NCBI GenBank assembly: GCA_023393165.1
Contig: JAEWMJ010000042.1
Location: 62,001-126,000, forward strand
Direction: 5' to 3'
Length of the DNA stretch: 64,000 nucleotides
From: Bacillota bacterium
GTDB taxonomy: Bacteria; Bacillota; Clostridia; Christensenellales; Christensenellaceae
Positions 44,776 through 53,344 of the stretch are shown in pieces; position 1 is the first letter of the stretch; each line of letters opens with the position of its first letter. Below the pieces are notes generated by a model that worked only from the letters and a program-made list of their open reading frames with translations, searched no databases and had not been told where the DNA came from. Both the position numbers and the translations under genes were made by a program.

Positions 44776-44876
44776 TGCAAAATATCATACATGGGTCTCG
44801 CGCCGTTGCATAATTGCCTTGCAATTTTGCAAATAGTCCTAATTACCAAAAAATTGTTTAATAATTATTATTTTTA

Positions 44877-44910
44877 TGTTACAATATATCCACTAAGTGT
44901 ATAGTGGAGA
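44877..44910 (+). promoter_or_regulatory. Extended -10 promoter and RBS hairpin before ftsA
   Basis: TGTTACAAT (44877-44885) is an extended -10 element with only a poor -35. Just behind it CCACTA (44890-44895) and TAGTGG (44902-44907) form a 6-bp hairpin whose 3' arm overlaps the GTGGAG ribosome site of ftsA. This could damp translation. Confidence 0.45.
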
Positions 44911-44916
44911 TGAATA

Positions 44917-46104
44917 ATGAAAGGTCTAAAGACCGTCGTTGAATTCGGCACTTCAAAAATTGCATGTGCTACGGCTGTGCAAAGACAAAAAATGGGCCTT
45001 GAAATATTGGGCCACGTTCAGGTTCCGTATTCAGGCATAAAAAATGCGAATTGGACCGACTCCAAACAGGTGAACGGGGTACTGGACCAGGCACTGATGG
45101 AACTTGAAAAACAGGTTGGCGCCAGAATCAAAACGGTCGATATCGGACTGCCGGGCTGTTTTACAAAAATTGCATCCTCCACCGCACAGATCAATATAAA
45201 GGGCAGAGTCACAGGCAGAGATATAGACATGTTGATCGAAAAGGCGAATAATATTGCCTTGATGGACGATCAGGTAATAGTCGCCCAGTATCCATCCTGG
45301 TTTATGCTGGATGATGGTGAGATTTACCTGGATGCTTATAATCTACCTGCTCAGAGTTTGACTGCTGCCATTTGTTTTGTATTGGCAAACAAGTACTTTA
45401 TAGAAGACGTCAGGATGCTTTTAAAGAATTCCGGCACGCGGATGGAGAGTGTTTACTGTGAACCGCTGGCGCAGGCAGTTTCTTTGATTCCGGAGGATAA
45501 AAGAGATTCTATTGCTATTTTAGCGGATATTGGGTATTATAATACTAATATATCGCTCGTATATGGGGACTCTATTGTTTTTTTAACAACCGTGGAAATG
45601 GGCGGGGGACATATTACAAGTGATATCGCTTATATGATGAAGGTGGACATGCAGACGGCCGAACAGTTAAAAAGGCGTTATTCTTTCGGCCTGCAGGAAG
45701 ACAACAAGATTCTTCATCTATATGCCAAAGATAATACCGGCAGGTTAAAGAAGTTTCCGTATGATTTGCTGAAGAATATTATTGATGCAAGGGTGGAGCA
45801 TATTATTAAATACGTGACGGACGTCATGACCAAGGCGGAGAGAAAGCTTGGCAGAAAACTCTCCCTGTTTGTAATCGGCGGCGGGATCAATTATATGCCG
45901 GGGGCAAGCAGCTTTATCCGGACGGTATCCGGCAGGATGCCCTGCAGTACAAGAGTGGATAATTCCGTTTTATCTTCGCCGGGCGCCCAGACAATATATG
46001 CTTTACTGGATTTTTCATTTAACTGCGGCGATATGGGCCAAATTTTCCTGCAGGATGAAAAGAAAGGGCTTTTTGGTAAGGTTGCAGGAAAACTGTTTGA
46101 CTAG
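44917..46104 (+). CDS. ftsA: FtsA-like actin-family division protein
   Basis: FtsA is the actin-like membrane tether of FtsZ. The 395-residue protein starts KTVVEFGTSKIACATA (phosphate 1 loop), has an SHS2-like region around IGLPGCFTKIASSTAQI, a second phosphate loop ILADIGYYNTNISL near 206-219 and VIGGGINYMPGA near 320. It ends in EKKGLFGKVAGKLFD, an amphipathic membrane helix like that of known FtsA. It is more divergent than typical Firmicutes FtsA, but position before ftsZ and the C-terminal helix support the call. Confidence 0.88.
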   Translation: MKGLKTVVEFGTSKIACATAVQRQKMGLEILGHVQVPYSGIKNANWTDSKQVNGVLDQALMELEKQVGARIKTVDIGLPGCFTKIASSTAQINIKGRVTGRDIDMLIEKANNIALMDDQVIVAQYPSWFMLDDGEIYLDAYNLPAQSLTAAICFVLANKYFIEDVRMLLKNSGTRMESVYCEPLAQAVSLIPEDKRDSIAILADIGYYNTNISLVYGDSIVFLTTVEMGGGHITSDIAYMMKVDMQTAEQLKRRYSFGLQEDNKILHLYAKDNTGRLKKFPYDLLKNIIDARVEHIIKYVTDVMTKAERKLGRKLSLFVIGGGINYMPGASSFIRTVSGRMPCSTRVDNSVLSSPGAQTIYALLDFSFNCGDMGQIFLQDEKKGLFGKVAGKLFD

Positions 46105-46131
46105 TATACATTAAACTAAGGGGGAATACGT

Positions 46132-47298
46132 ATGTCGCTCGAATTTGATACCAATAACGACAATTTTGCGAAGATTCGTGTCTTTGGTGTGGGAGGCGCA
46201 GGTAATAACGCCATAAATAGAATGATTGAATTTGATGTGAAGGGCGCCGAGTTGATTGCGGTGAATACGGACAAGCAGGCACTTTTTTTATCAAAAGCCA
46301 ACCAGAAGATCCAAATAGGCGAAAAGCTGACAAAAGGATTGGGTTCGGGCGCTAATCCTGAAGTGGGCAGAAAAGCTGCGGAAGAAAGTATCGACGAACT
46401 GGAACAGGCTGTAAAGGGCTCGGACCTGATATTTATTACTGCGGGTTTGGGAGGCGGCACCGGTACGGGAGCTGCTCCTGTGTTGGCGGAGCTGGCGCGG
46501 CAAAGCAATATCCTGACTGTTGCGGTAGTAACCAGACCTTTCTGGTTTGAAGGACAGCCCCGTGCAAAAGCGGCGGAAAAAGGGTTTGAGGAACTGAAGG
46601 CTGTGGTGGACACAATCATAACGATTCCGAACGACAAACTGCTCCAGACTGTTGGAAAGGGAACTCCTCTTCTGGATGCGTTTAAAGTTGCGGACGACGT
46701 GCTGCGTCAGGGCGTACAGGGAATTATAGATCTGATTGAGAAACCGTCTCTTATTAACCTTGACTTTGCGGACGTAAAAACTATCATGATGCAGCGCGGT
46801 ATCGCGCATATGGGAATCGGTATCGGGTATGGAGACAACAAGACGGTGGAAGCCGCCAAGCTGGCAATCCAAAGCCCGCTTCTGGATACTACAATAGAAG
46901 GCGCGCGCGGTATACTTTTCAATGTGACCGGCGACCCGTCGCTGGGGCTGCATGAGATTCAGGAGGCTGCACGTCTGATACAGTCTGCGGTCGACCCGGA
47001 CGCCAATATACTGTTTGGAGCTTATATCGATCCGAATCTGGACGACGAGGTACGCATTACTGTTATTGCGACAGGATTTGACCCGGCGCATACGTCAGCC
47101 AGCCAGCCTAAGAAAAAGATCGAAGAAAAGATTACTTTCCAGGAGCCTATTATGATGGACGATGAAAGCATCGCGCCCAAAAAGACTTCATTCGACAAAG
47201 ACAAAGAATCCGACACGTTGGATTTATATGGGGACGATGATTTGGAATTGCCTTCTTTCCTGCGTAAAAAGCCAAGAAGGCAAAGAACGGATTATTGA
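46132..47298 (+). CDS. ftsZ: Cell division protein FtsZ
   Basis: FtsZ is the tubulin-like GTPase forming the division ring. The 388-residue protein has GVGGAGNNAINRMIE at about 18-32, the tubulin signature GGGTGTGAAPV at about 107-117, and the T7-loop region NLDFADVKTIM. The C-terminus, DLELPSFLRKKPRRQ, matches the conserved peptide that binds FtsA. It is followed by a strong terminator, closing the division part of the cluster. Confidence 0.97.
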   Translation: MSLEFDTNNDNFAKIRVFGVGGAGNNAINRMIEFDVKGAELIAVNTDKQALFLSKANQKIQIGEKLTKGLGSGANPEVGRKAAEESIDELEQAVKGSDLIFITAGLGGGTGTGAAPVLAELARQSNILTVAVVTRPFWFEGQPRAKAAEKGFEELKAVVDTIITIPNDKLLQTVGKGTPLLDAFKVADDVLRQGVQGIIDLIEKPSLINLDFADVKTIMMQRGIAHMGIGIGYGDNKTVEAAKLAIQSPLLDTTIEGARGILFNVTGDPSLGLHEIQEAARLIQSAVDPDANILFGAYIDPNLDDEVRITVIATGFDPAHTSASQPKKKIEEKITFQEPIMMDDESIAPKKTSFDKDKESDTLDLYGDDDLELPSFLRKKPRRQRTDY

Positions 47299-47322
47299 GA
47301 CGCCTGAAATTTTTATCGTATT

Positions 47323-47356
47323 AAAAAAACCGCAAATTGATTTGCGGTTTTTTTGT
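47323..47356 (+). terminator. Terminator after ftsZ
   Basis: CCGCAAA (47330-47336) and TTTGCGG (47341-47347) form a stem extended by an A-run before and eight T's after. This separates ftsZ from the sporulation pair. Confidence 0.85.
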
Positions 47357-47449
47357 TTTTATATAACGAACTCCCCTGAGTTCGTCGACATGATTTTTTT
47401 GGATGTAACTATATACTCATTAATAGAATAATTATTGATGGGTGTACAA

Positions 47450-48265
47450 ATGATGACCGTATATATAGAACTCTTTTTGGCGGATAATTTTCTGATGAAT
47501 TTTTTAGTTTTATATCTTGCGTCCAAGATGGTTTGCCAAAAGAACGGCATGGGAAAATTATCCATATCGGCGGCTGCCGGCTGCCTTTATGCGGTTTGCG
47601 TCTTTGTTTTTTCGCTCGACTTTTTAAACACTTTGTTTTTCAAAATTGCCGTATCCCTATTTCTGTGTTTTACGGCGTTCGGTTTCAAAAGTATAAAGTT
47701 ATTCTTTACAGAATTTCTGGCAATGTACATTGTAACATTGTTTTTGGGAGGAGGCGCGTTTTTTGCCATATATCTTTTGGGCGGAAGCGTGGATATGAAC
47801 GGCGTTATCTTGATCCATTCAGATGAATTCAGGTATATGCTCCTAGGCATTCTGATAACCGCAGCGCTTATAGGCCGGATCAAAAATGCGCTTAGAAAAG
47901 TAAATGTGAGGGACGGACTGATACATAAAATCAGGATCGTATCAGGAGAGAGATCGGCAGAGTTGAGCGCGTTTCTGGATACGGGAAACAGCATGACCGG
48001 ATTGTTTGGGGAACCGGTTATACTCGCGGAGCAATCAAGGATATCGGGTTTAATGGAGGACGCCAAGAATTCTCCTGTAATGCGGCGCCTGCCATACAGA
48101 ACGGTATCCGGAATCGGGGAGGTGGATGCATTTAAGGCGGACGAAGTGATTTTTTTGTCCGGCGAAAAAAGATCGGTAAGCAATGTTTTGATTGCCGTAT
48201 ACGGCGGCAGATTATGCGCCGACGGAAGTTATGGCGCGCTTTTGAATCCAACTATTCTTTTTTGA
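47450..48265 (+). CDS. spoIIGA: Sigma-E processing peptidase SpoIIGA
   Basis: SpoIIGA is the membrane-embedded aspartic protease that cleaves pro-sigma-E in the mother cell. The protein of about 271 residues has five hydrophobic segments in the first 150 residues, then a soluble domain with the aspartic protease motif LDTGN near residue 176-180. TVYIELFLADNFLMNFLVLYL at the start is characteristic. ATGs at 47450 and 47453 and a TTG at 47435 all fit; the ribosome site is weak. It lies directly before sigE, the canonical arrangement behind ftsZ in spore formers. Confidence 0.9.
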   Translation: MMTVYIELFLADNFLMNFLVLYLASKMVCQKNGMGKLSISAAAGCLYAVCVFVFSLDFLNTLFFKIAVSLFLCFTAFGFKSIKLFFTEFLAMYIVTLFLGGGAFFAIYLLGGSVDMNGVILIHSDEFRYMLLGILITAALIGRIKNALRKVNVRDGLIHKIRIVSGERSAELSAFLDTGNSMTGLFGEPVILAEQSRISGLMEDAKNSPVMRRLPYRTVSGIGEVDAFKADEVIFLSGEKRSVSNVLIAVYGGRLCADGSYGALLNPTILF

Positions 48266-48282
48266 AAGAGAAGGAGAGCGTT

Positions 48283-48999
48283 ATGATAGATACGCTGATA
48301 CGAAAGTTTTATAAAAGCGCTTTATATTTATGGCTGGCCAGGCTGCTTCAGAATACGCTTGATTACATTAACGGAAGCGAATCTCTCCCGCCGCCCCTGA
48401 CGGAAAAAGAAGAGGAAGAATTGCTTCACAAGCTGGAAATGGGAAACGAAAACGTCAGGCCGGTATTGATAGAAAGAAATCTGCGGCTGGTTGTTTACAT
48501 CGCCAGAAAATTTGAAAATACGGGTGTCGGGATAGAGGATTTGATATCCATAGGAAGCATTGGCCTTATCAAAGCGGTAAATACTTTTGACGTAATGAAA
48601 AAAATAAAATTGGCTACCTATGCTTCCAGATGCATTGAAAACGAAATATTGATGTATCTGCGGAGAAATGGCAAGGTAAAATACGAGGTTTCGTTTGACG
48701 AACCGCTGAATGTGGACTGCGATGGAAACGAGCTGCTGCTCTCGGACATCATGGGTACGGACAGCGACCTGGTGTACAGAGAAATAGAATCGGAGGTGGA
48801 GCGCGACCTCTTAAAGGGCGCGGTGGGGAACCTGACCATACGGGAAAAGCAGATCATGGAGCTCAGGTTCGGACTTAACAAGGGAAGCGAGAAAACACAG
48901 AAGGAAGTCGCGGATATGCTGGGAATTTCCCAATCGTATATATCCAGGCTGGAAAAAAGGATTATTTCAAAATTAAAAAAGGATATTAAGAAAATGATA
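48283..48999 (+). CDS. sigE: Sporulation sigma factor sigma-E
   Basis: Sigma-E directs early mother-cell gene expression in sporulation. The 239-residue protein has an N-terminal pro-sequence-like amphipathic stretch, then region 2 (NLRLVVYIARKFENTGVGIEDLIS), and region 4 (TQKEVADMLGISQSYISRLEKR) as helix-turn-helix. Length and order fit SigE. I chose ATG 48283 because AAGGAGA ends five bases before it. sigG, which often follows in clostridia and bacilli, is absent here: a terminator and an oppositely oriented acetyltransferase gene come next. The stop codon follows at 49000-49002. Confidence 0.93.
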
Positions 49000-49026
49000 T
49001 AAACAAAACGCCTTTATAAGAACATT

Positions 49027-49052
49027 AAAGCCGCCGTGAGGCGGCTTTTCGT
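49027..49052 (+). terminator. Terminator after sigE
   Basis: AAAGCCGCC (49027-49035), a GTGA loop and GGCGGCTTT (49040-49048) followed by TCGTTT make a compact hairpin 25 bases behind the sigE stop. Confidence 0.8.
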
Positions 49053-49118
49053 TTAAATAACAAGATCATCAATTATCTTGCTTTGGAGAATTGCTCACTT
49101 TTTTCGGATCAATACTTT

Positions 49119-49168
49119 ATTTTCTTTGGGTTAACCCTTTTTTTAAAGAAAGGGTTAGGAAAGAAAAT
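49119..49168 (-). repeat. Two-tier imperfect hairpin at the 3' end of the acetyltransferase gene
   Basis: The outer arms ATTTTCTTT (49119-49127) and AAAGAAAAT (49160-49168) enclose inner arms AACCCTTT (49133-49140) and AAAGGGTT (49149-49156). The structure begins at the base next to the minus-strand stop codon. It has no clean U-tract, so it may be a weak terminator or an mRNA 3'-end stabiliser. Confidence 0.5.
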
Positions 49169-49669
49169 TTATTTCACCAGCGCGTATATGCACGAATCGA
49201 AAATCTGCCCGTTTTTGCACACGCTTTTCTTGAGCACGCCTTCCAGCACAAACCCGGCTTTTTCAAGCGCCCGGCGGGAACCTGTGTTGTACGCGTAAGG
49301 CTCGGCGTAAATCCGGACGATATCAAACTCCCGAAAAGCCATATCGCATATCCTGCCGATAGCTTCGGTAATGATTCCCTTTCCCCAGAACGGTTCTCCC
49401 AGCCAGTAGCCCACTTCAGCACTCTTCCTGTACACGTCGTCTTTTAAAAAAGCGCCTATGCTGCCTACTGCTTCTCCGCGTACATCGATCGCCAGGCATA
49501 TCCGGCTGTAGCTGTCCCCGCCCTGGCTGCGGATGAAATTTTCAGCGTCCGCCAATGTATAGGGGTGCGGAAATCCATCCCTTAAATTATCCGCTATTTT
49601 TTTATTGTTTGCATATTTAACAATGCTTGGGGCGTCTTTCAGCCGCCATTTTCTAAGATCGAAATGCAT
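49169..49669 (-). CDS. GNAT-family N-acetyltransferase (RimJ/RimL type)
   Basis: The 166-residue protein fits the RimJ/RimL-like GNAT family: it starts FDLRKWRLKDAPSIVKYANN, has the acetyl-CoA region IGAFLKDDVYRKSAEVGYWLGEPFWGKG, and ends GSRRALEKAGFVLEGVLKKS, a typical motif B. Its substrate is unknown; relatives acetylate ribosomal proteins, antibiotics or small amines. The ATG at 49669 has AAGAGGTGG seven bases before it and replaces a longer frame starting at 49690. It is a single minus-strand gene between the sporulation pair and a membrane protein gene. Confidence 0.88.
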   Translation of the reverse strand: MHFDLRKWRLKDAPSIVKYANNKKIADNLRDGFPHPYTLADAENFIRSQGGDSYSRICLAIDVRGEAVGSIGAFLKDDVYRKSAEVGYWLGEPFWGKGIITEAIGRICDMAFREFDIVRIYAEPYAYNTGSRRALEKAGFVLEGVLKKSVCKNGQIFDSCIYALVK

Positions 49670-49798
49670 GAAAAAGCCACCTCTTTTCAAAAATGGACTG
49701 TTATCTACATGTTACCATAAAAACCTGAGGGATTTAAGCGCGTGTGAGAGGATTCATTCTATCTTAATAAAAAATTTACATAATATACATGCAAATGT

Positions 49799-49966
49799 GC
49801 TATAATAACAACTGTAAAATTTTCCCCAGCTTTGGTAAAGACACTTCGGCTTGAAACGTATTTTATGTTTTGTGCCAGTGAGGCACAAAAATGATTGATA
49901 TAAGGCGGCAAGTTTCATACGGTTCTTGCGAAAAAAAACGTAAATTTTTTTTGAAGGAATTTATTT
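49799..49966 (+). promoter_or_regulatory. Promoter and structured leader of the membrane protein gene
   Basis: An extended -10 (TGCTATAAT, 49798-49806) starts a leader of about 155 bases. It contains a perfect 9-bp hairpin, TTTTGTGCC (49868-49876) with GGCACAAAA (49882-49890), a second stem with GCAAG/CTTGC arms (about 49908-49930), and then a run of A's and T's up to the ribosome site. No known riboswitch class is recognised. Nothing else is seen between the acetyltransferase gene and this point. Confidence 0.4.
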
Positions 49967-50647
49967 ATGGAAAATTTACTGGAAGAAAGATCAGAGAAAA
50001 GGACAAAAGGCTGGATGATTGCCGGGATTGCAGCCGTTATTGTATATCTTGCGGCGTCTGTATTTTTTATTGTTAATTTGACCCAGACTGCAGCGGGAGC
50101 GTATGACGCACTATCCATATTTGTGAATGTGCTGGGAGCTTACGCGGACACCTTCGGTCTGGTTGCCATAATAGCGCTTATACTCTTTTTGGGGCTTTTT
50201 ATCAAAAAGGGCAGCACCGTTTTTTTCGTCAAATTTATGAGCTGGGCGGTTCTGCTTTTGAGTCTTTATTATATCATGCCGAAATTTGTATATTTTTACC
50301 AGGTGATTTATTACAGCAGCACGATTGATGCGTCGCAAACCTTGTATATATTGAGTTCGGTTATTCCTCATATTATTTTTGCCGCATTCATGGTTACGTA
50401 TATTTACCAGATCAAAAGCGACAATAAAAAAGTTCCGTATATATTGTCCTGGATCTCTTTCCTGGCGGCTATCGTGGGCTTTGCCGGCCAGGCGGTATTT
50501 GTGGTGCAGCGGATAAACGCAGGGGATCCGGCGCTCAATATTTTTTATTATGCCATGTCCGCTTTGGGCGCTTTAGTGATTGTCTTTATTTCAGCGGTAT
50601 ATCATAAGGCCAGCCAAAAAAGCGCGGGAGAATTTTACGGCGTTTAA
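49967..50647 (+). CDS. Six-segment membrane protein of unknown function
   Basis: The 226-residue protein has a charged N-terminus (ENLLEERSEKRTKG) and about six hydrophobic segments: near 17-40, 60-80, 90-110, 125-145, 155-175 and 190-210. The short charged loops KKGS and KSDNKKV and a tail HKASQKSAGEF fit cytoplasmic faces. I recognise no family or conserved catalytic residue. The ribosome site GAAGGA is five to six bases before the ATG. It stands alone, with a structured leader before it and no partner gene. Confidence 0.6.
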   Translation: MENLLEERSEKRTKGWMIAGIAAVIVYLAASVFFIVNLTQTAAGAYDALSIFVNVLGAYADTFGLVAIIALILFLGLFIKKGSTVFFVKFMSWAVLLLSLYYIMPKFVYFYQVIYYSSTIDASQTLYILSSVIPHIIFAAFMVTYIYQIKSDNKKVPYILSWISFLAAIVGFAGQAVFVVQRINAGDPALNIFYYAMSALGALVIVFISAVYHKASQKSAGEFYGV

Positions 50648-50694
50648 ACCATAAAAATTGAAAATTAAAGATAAGATATTCAGCTTTAAATCTA

Positions 50695-50723
50695 TGGACA
50701 TTTCCTTTAAAATGCCTTATATT
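50695..50723 (+). promoter_or_regulatory. Possible promoter of the aldolase-PHP-rhaB operon
   Basis: TGGACA (50695-50700), 17 bases and TATATT (50718-50723) could start this operon. The operator at 50819-50830 would then lie about 90 bases downstream, as a roadblock. The gap 50648-50899 otherwise contains only AT-rich sequence. Confidence 0.35.
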
Positions 50724-50818
50724 AAGTATTGCAGGAATTGTTCCATAGTTTTTTTTAAACAGATATATATGAAAATTGTTTAATAAAAGATTTATGAACT
50801 TTTTTTATGAACAGAGAT

Positions 50819-50830
50819 TGAAACGTTTCA
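50819..50830. promoter_or_regulatory. LacI-type operator (TGAAA-NN-TTTCA class)
   Basis: A perfect 12-bp palindrome, TGAAACGTTTCA, lies 70 bases before the aldolase start. It matches four further sites of the same pattern near the second LacI gene and rhaA. It is two bases too short for a CcpA cre site. Confidence 0.65.
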
Positions 50831-50899
50831 CATTTTGCAGCCGGGTTCAGTGAAAAAGGATCTTTAAAATTAATATTTAATAAATAAGGAGATAAGAAA

Positions 50900-51934
50900 A
50901 TGGGTGCAGATTATAAAGAGCGTGAGGAACAAATGAAACGAATATCATCCTATGCGGGGAACCGCCCGGATTATGTACAGGGAGGCGGCGGCAATACGTC
51001 CGTAAAGTTTGACGACGAGCTGATGGCCATAAAAGCGTCCGGATATACGCTGGCAGAAATCACCGAGCGGAAAGGATACGTAACGGTTGATTATAAAAAG
51101 ATTATGGGATATTATAATACGGTAGATGCCGGTGCTGAGAAGGATTTTGAAAAGGAAAGCCTGGACGTCAATTTAAGGAGCATTGTTCTTCTTCCGGGAA
51201 TGGAAGAAAAGCGTCCTTCCGTGGAAGTCGGCTTTCATTCGTTTTTATCCGTGAACGTGATTCATACGCACGCGGTATATGCAAATATACTTTGCTGCAC
51301 CGAAGAAGGCCGTGGAATCGCGGAAGAAATTTTCAGGGGCAGCGGTATCGGATATGTATTTTTACCTTACATAGACCCGGGTTTCCGCCTCACGCTGGCC
51401 GTCAAGCAGGCGGTGGACCAATACCGGGCGGAACACGGCGTTCTGCCTGACGCGGTATTTATGGACAACCATGGGATCATTGTTCATAACGACGATCCTG
51501 CAAGAGCGATGGAAATACATGAAGAGGTCAACAACCGCATTCGGAAGAAATTTGATTTACATGATTTTCCACAGCCCTCAATCAAAAAAACAGCGGATGG
51601 TTTTATCAGCACAACGGACTATATGAAGAATTTTATTTTGGAAACGGGCGCGGACGAATCGTATTTCAACGCGCTTACGCTTTATCCGGATCAGCTTGTT
51701 TACCTGGGCGGAAAAATCGGGAACATTATCGTCATTAACAAAGAAACGGGCGAAACGGTGTACCATGCGGCCGAAAAGGAAGCACAGACGCTGGAGGAGA
51801 CCCTGCTGGGCGTGGTTTATGTGATCCGTTCAATCCAAAAATCCGGTCTGACACTGCGGCAAATGGACGAAGCCGGGGCGGATTTTATCAATAACTGGGA
51901 AAGTGAAAAATACAGGCAAAAACTGATAAAATAA
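50900..51934 (+). CDS. Class II aldolase (rhamnulose-1-phosphate aldolase-like)
   Basis: The 344-residue protein is a zinc-dependent class II aldolase/adducin-fold enzyme. GGGGNTSVK at about 29-37 is the substrate-phosphate loop; the Zn ligands are in VIHTHAVYAN near 118-127 and in MDNHGIIVHND near 190-200. It resembles the aldolase half of the bifunctional RhaD/dehydrogenase proteins, but the dehydrogenase half is absent. In this cluster it most likely splits L-rhamnulose 1-phosphate into dihydroxyacetone phosphate and L-lactaldehyde. It heads a three-gene unit with a PHP protein and rhamnulokinase. AAGGAGA precedes the ATG. Confidence 0.82.
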   Translation: MGADYKEREEQMKRISSYAGNRPDYVQGGGGNTSVKFDDELMAIKASGYTLAEITERKGYVTVDYKKIMGYYNTVDAGAEKDFEKESLDVNLRSIVLLPGMEEKRPSVEVGFHSFLSVNVIHTHAVYANILCCTEEGRGIAEEIFRGSGIGYVFLPYIDPGFRLTLAVKQAVDQYRAEHGVLPDAVFMDNHGIIVHNDDPARAMEIHEEVNNRIRKKFDLHDFPQPSIKKTADGFISTTDYMKNFILETGADESYFNALTLYPDQLVYLGGKIGNIIVINKETGETVYHAAEKEAQTLEETLLGVVYVIRSIQKSGLTLRQMDEAGADFINNWESEKYRQKLIK

Positions 51935-51985
51935 AGTGCCTTGTCAACTGAGGCTAAAATTACAGAATAAAGGAACTTAAGAAGA

Positions 51986-53293
51986 ATGAATAAAGAAAAC
52001 TTAATCGAAATGCTGAATGCGGCGGATGTAAAAGAGCGTCTCGCCGCAGTGCGGGAACTCAGGAAACTGATTGAAAGCGGCGAGATCAAGGCGCCTGTGC
52101 GGGAGGGCTATACCAACAACCATGTCCATACGACATATTCGTTTTCACCGTATTCGCCCGCAAAGGCGGTATGGATGGGATACATGAGCGGGCTTTCCAC
52201 CGTAGGCATTATGGACCACGACGCGATACTGGGCGCGGAAGAGTTCATAGAGGCCGGGCGGATCCTGGGTATTGCAACCACCATCGGATTTGAGATGCGT
52301 ACGGACTGGAGCGCTACGCCTCTTGCAGGCAAGCGGATCAACAATCCGGATCAGATCACAAACGCGTACATAAGCGCGCACGGACTGCCGCACGGCAATA
52401 TAGAGGCGGCCGACCGGTTTTTATCCGCAGTACGCACGGAACGGACCAAACGGAACCGTTCAATGATAATAAAATTAAATGAAAGCGTTAAAACGCTTGG
52501 AATCTCAATCGATTATGATAAGGATGTAGTGCCTCTATCGCAGTACAGGAATGGCGGGGAAGTTACGGAACGCCATTTGCTTTTTTCTTTAACGAAGAAG
52601 ATGATCGAAAAGTACGGCAGGGGATCCGCGCTGATATCCGCTCTCGCCGGCGGTTTCGGGCTTTCGTTGAGCCCGAAGCAAACCGAACTTTTATCGGATG
52701 CGGACGCGCAAGAGCAGATTTATGCGTATGATCTTCTGAACGTTTTGAAAGGCAGTTTCATTAAAAAAATATACGTGGACGCGGCAGGCGGTGAAACGCC
52801 GCCCATACAGGAAGCGGTGGACTTTATCAAGTCTGTTGGAGCGATTCCGAGCTATTGCTATCTGGGCGACGTAGGAGAATCTCCGACGGGCGACAAGAAG
52901 GCGCAGAAATTTGAAGACGATTATCTGGAAGAACTGCTCCAGACCGTCAAACAGATCGGATTCCAGGCTATCGCATACATGCCATCCAGAAATACGCTTC
53001 CGCAGCTCAAGCGCGTACAGGCGCTGTGCTCAAAATTAGGCTTTATGCAGATCAGCGGGGAGGATATCAACCAGCCAAGGCAGTCCTTTATCTGTAAGCA
53101 GTTGAAAATGCCGGGCTTTGAGCACCTCATCGATACTACATGGGCGCTGGTCGGGCACGAAATCTCTGCTACGCGTGATCTCAAATCGGGCATGTTTGCG
53201 GACAATGCCATGCTCAGCCCGGAAGAAATGGGCGCGCGGATCGAAAAATACAAGCAAATAGGGCTTGAGAGCGCGGCAGCGGAAGAAAAATAA
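51986..53293 (+). CDS. PHP-domain protein of the rhamnose cluster
   Basis: The 435-residue protein contains a PHP metal-dependent hydrolase domain: NNHVHTTYSFSPYSP near residue 41-55 (HxH motif), GIMDHDAI near 75-82 and IGFEMRTD near 101-108. The domain is interrupted by a helical stretch (about 130-260), and later motifs (SYCYLGDV, SGEDIN) are variant. PHP proteins hydrolyse phosphoesters, among other reactions. No role for one is established in rhamnose breakdown. It lies between aldolase and kinase, 51 bases from the first and 51 from the second, so it belongs to the same unit. The substrate is unknown. Confidence 0.7.
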   Translation: MNKENLIEMLNAADVKERLAAVRELRKLIESGEIKAPVREGYTNNHVHTTYSFSPYSPAKAVWMGYMSGLSTVGIMDHDAILGAEEFIEAGRILGIATTIGFEMRTDWSATPLAGKRINNPDQITNAYISAHGLPHGNIEAADRFLSAVRTERTKRNRSMIIKLNESVKTLGISIDYDKDVVPLSQYRNGGEVTERHLLFSLTKKMIEKYGRGSALISALAGGFGLSLSPKQTELLSDADAQEQIYAYDLLNVLKGSFIKKIYVDAAGGETPPIQEAVDFIKSVGAIPSYCYLGDVGESPTGDKKAQKFEDDYLEELLQTVKQIGFQAIAYMPSRNTLPQLKRVQALCSKLGFMQISGEDINQPRQSFICKQLKMPGFEHLIDTTWALVGHEISATRDLKSGMFADNAMLSPEEMGARIEKYKQIGLESAAAEEK

Positions 53294-53344
53294 ATGCCGA
53301 TCATTAAAAAAGGGAATGAGAAATCATTTGAAAGGGGAAGCCAC

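Noticed and set aside
50819..50830. CcpA cre site at TGAAACGTTTCA
   Set aside because: A cre site is 14 bases with a longer arm (TGAAANCGNTTTCA type). This one is 12 bases and matches the other local TGAAA-NN-TTTCA sites better.
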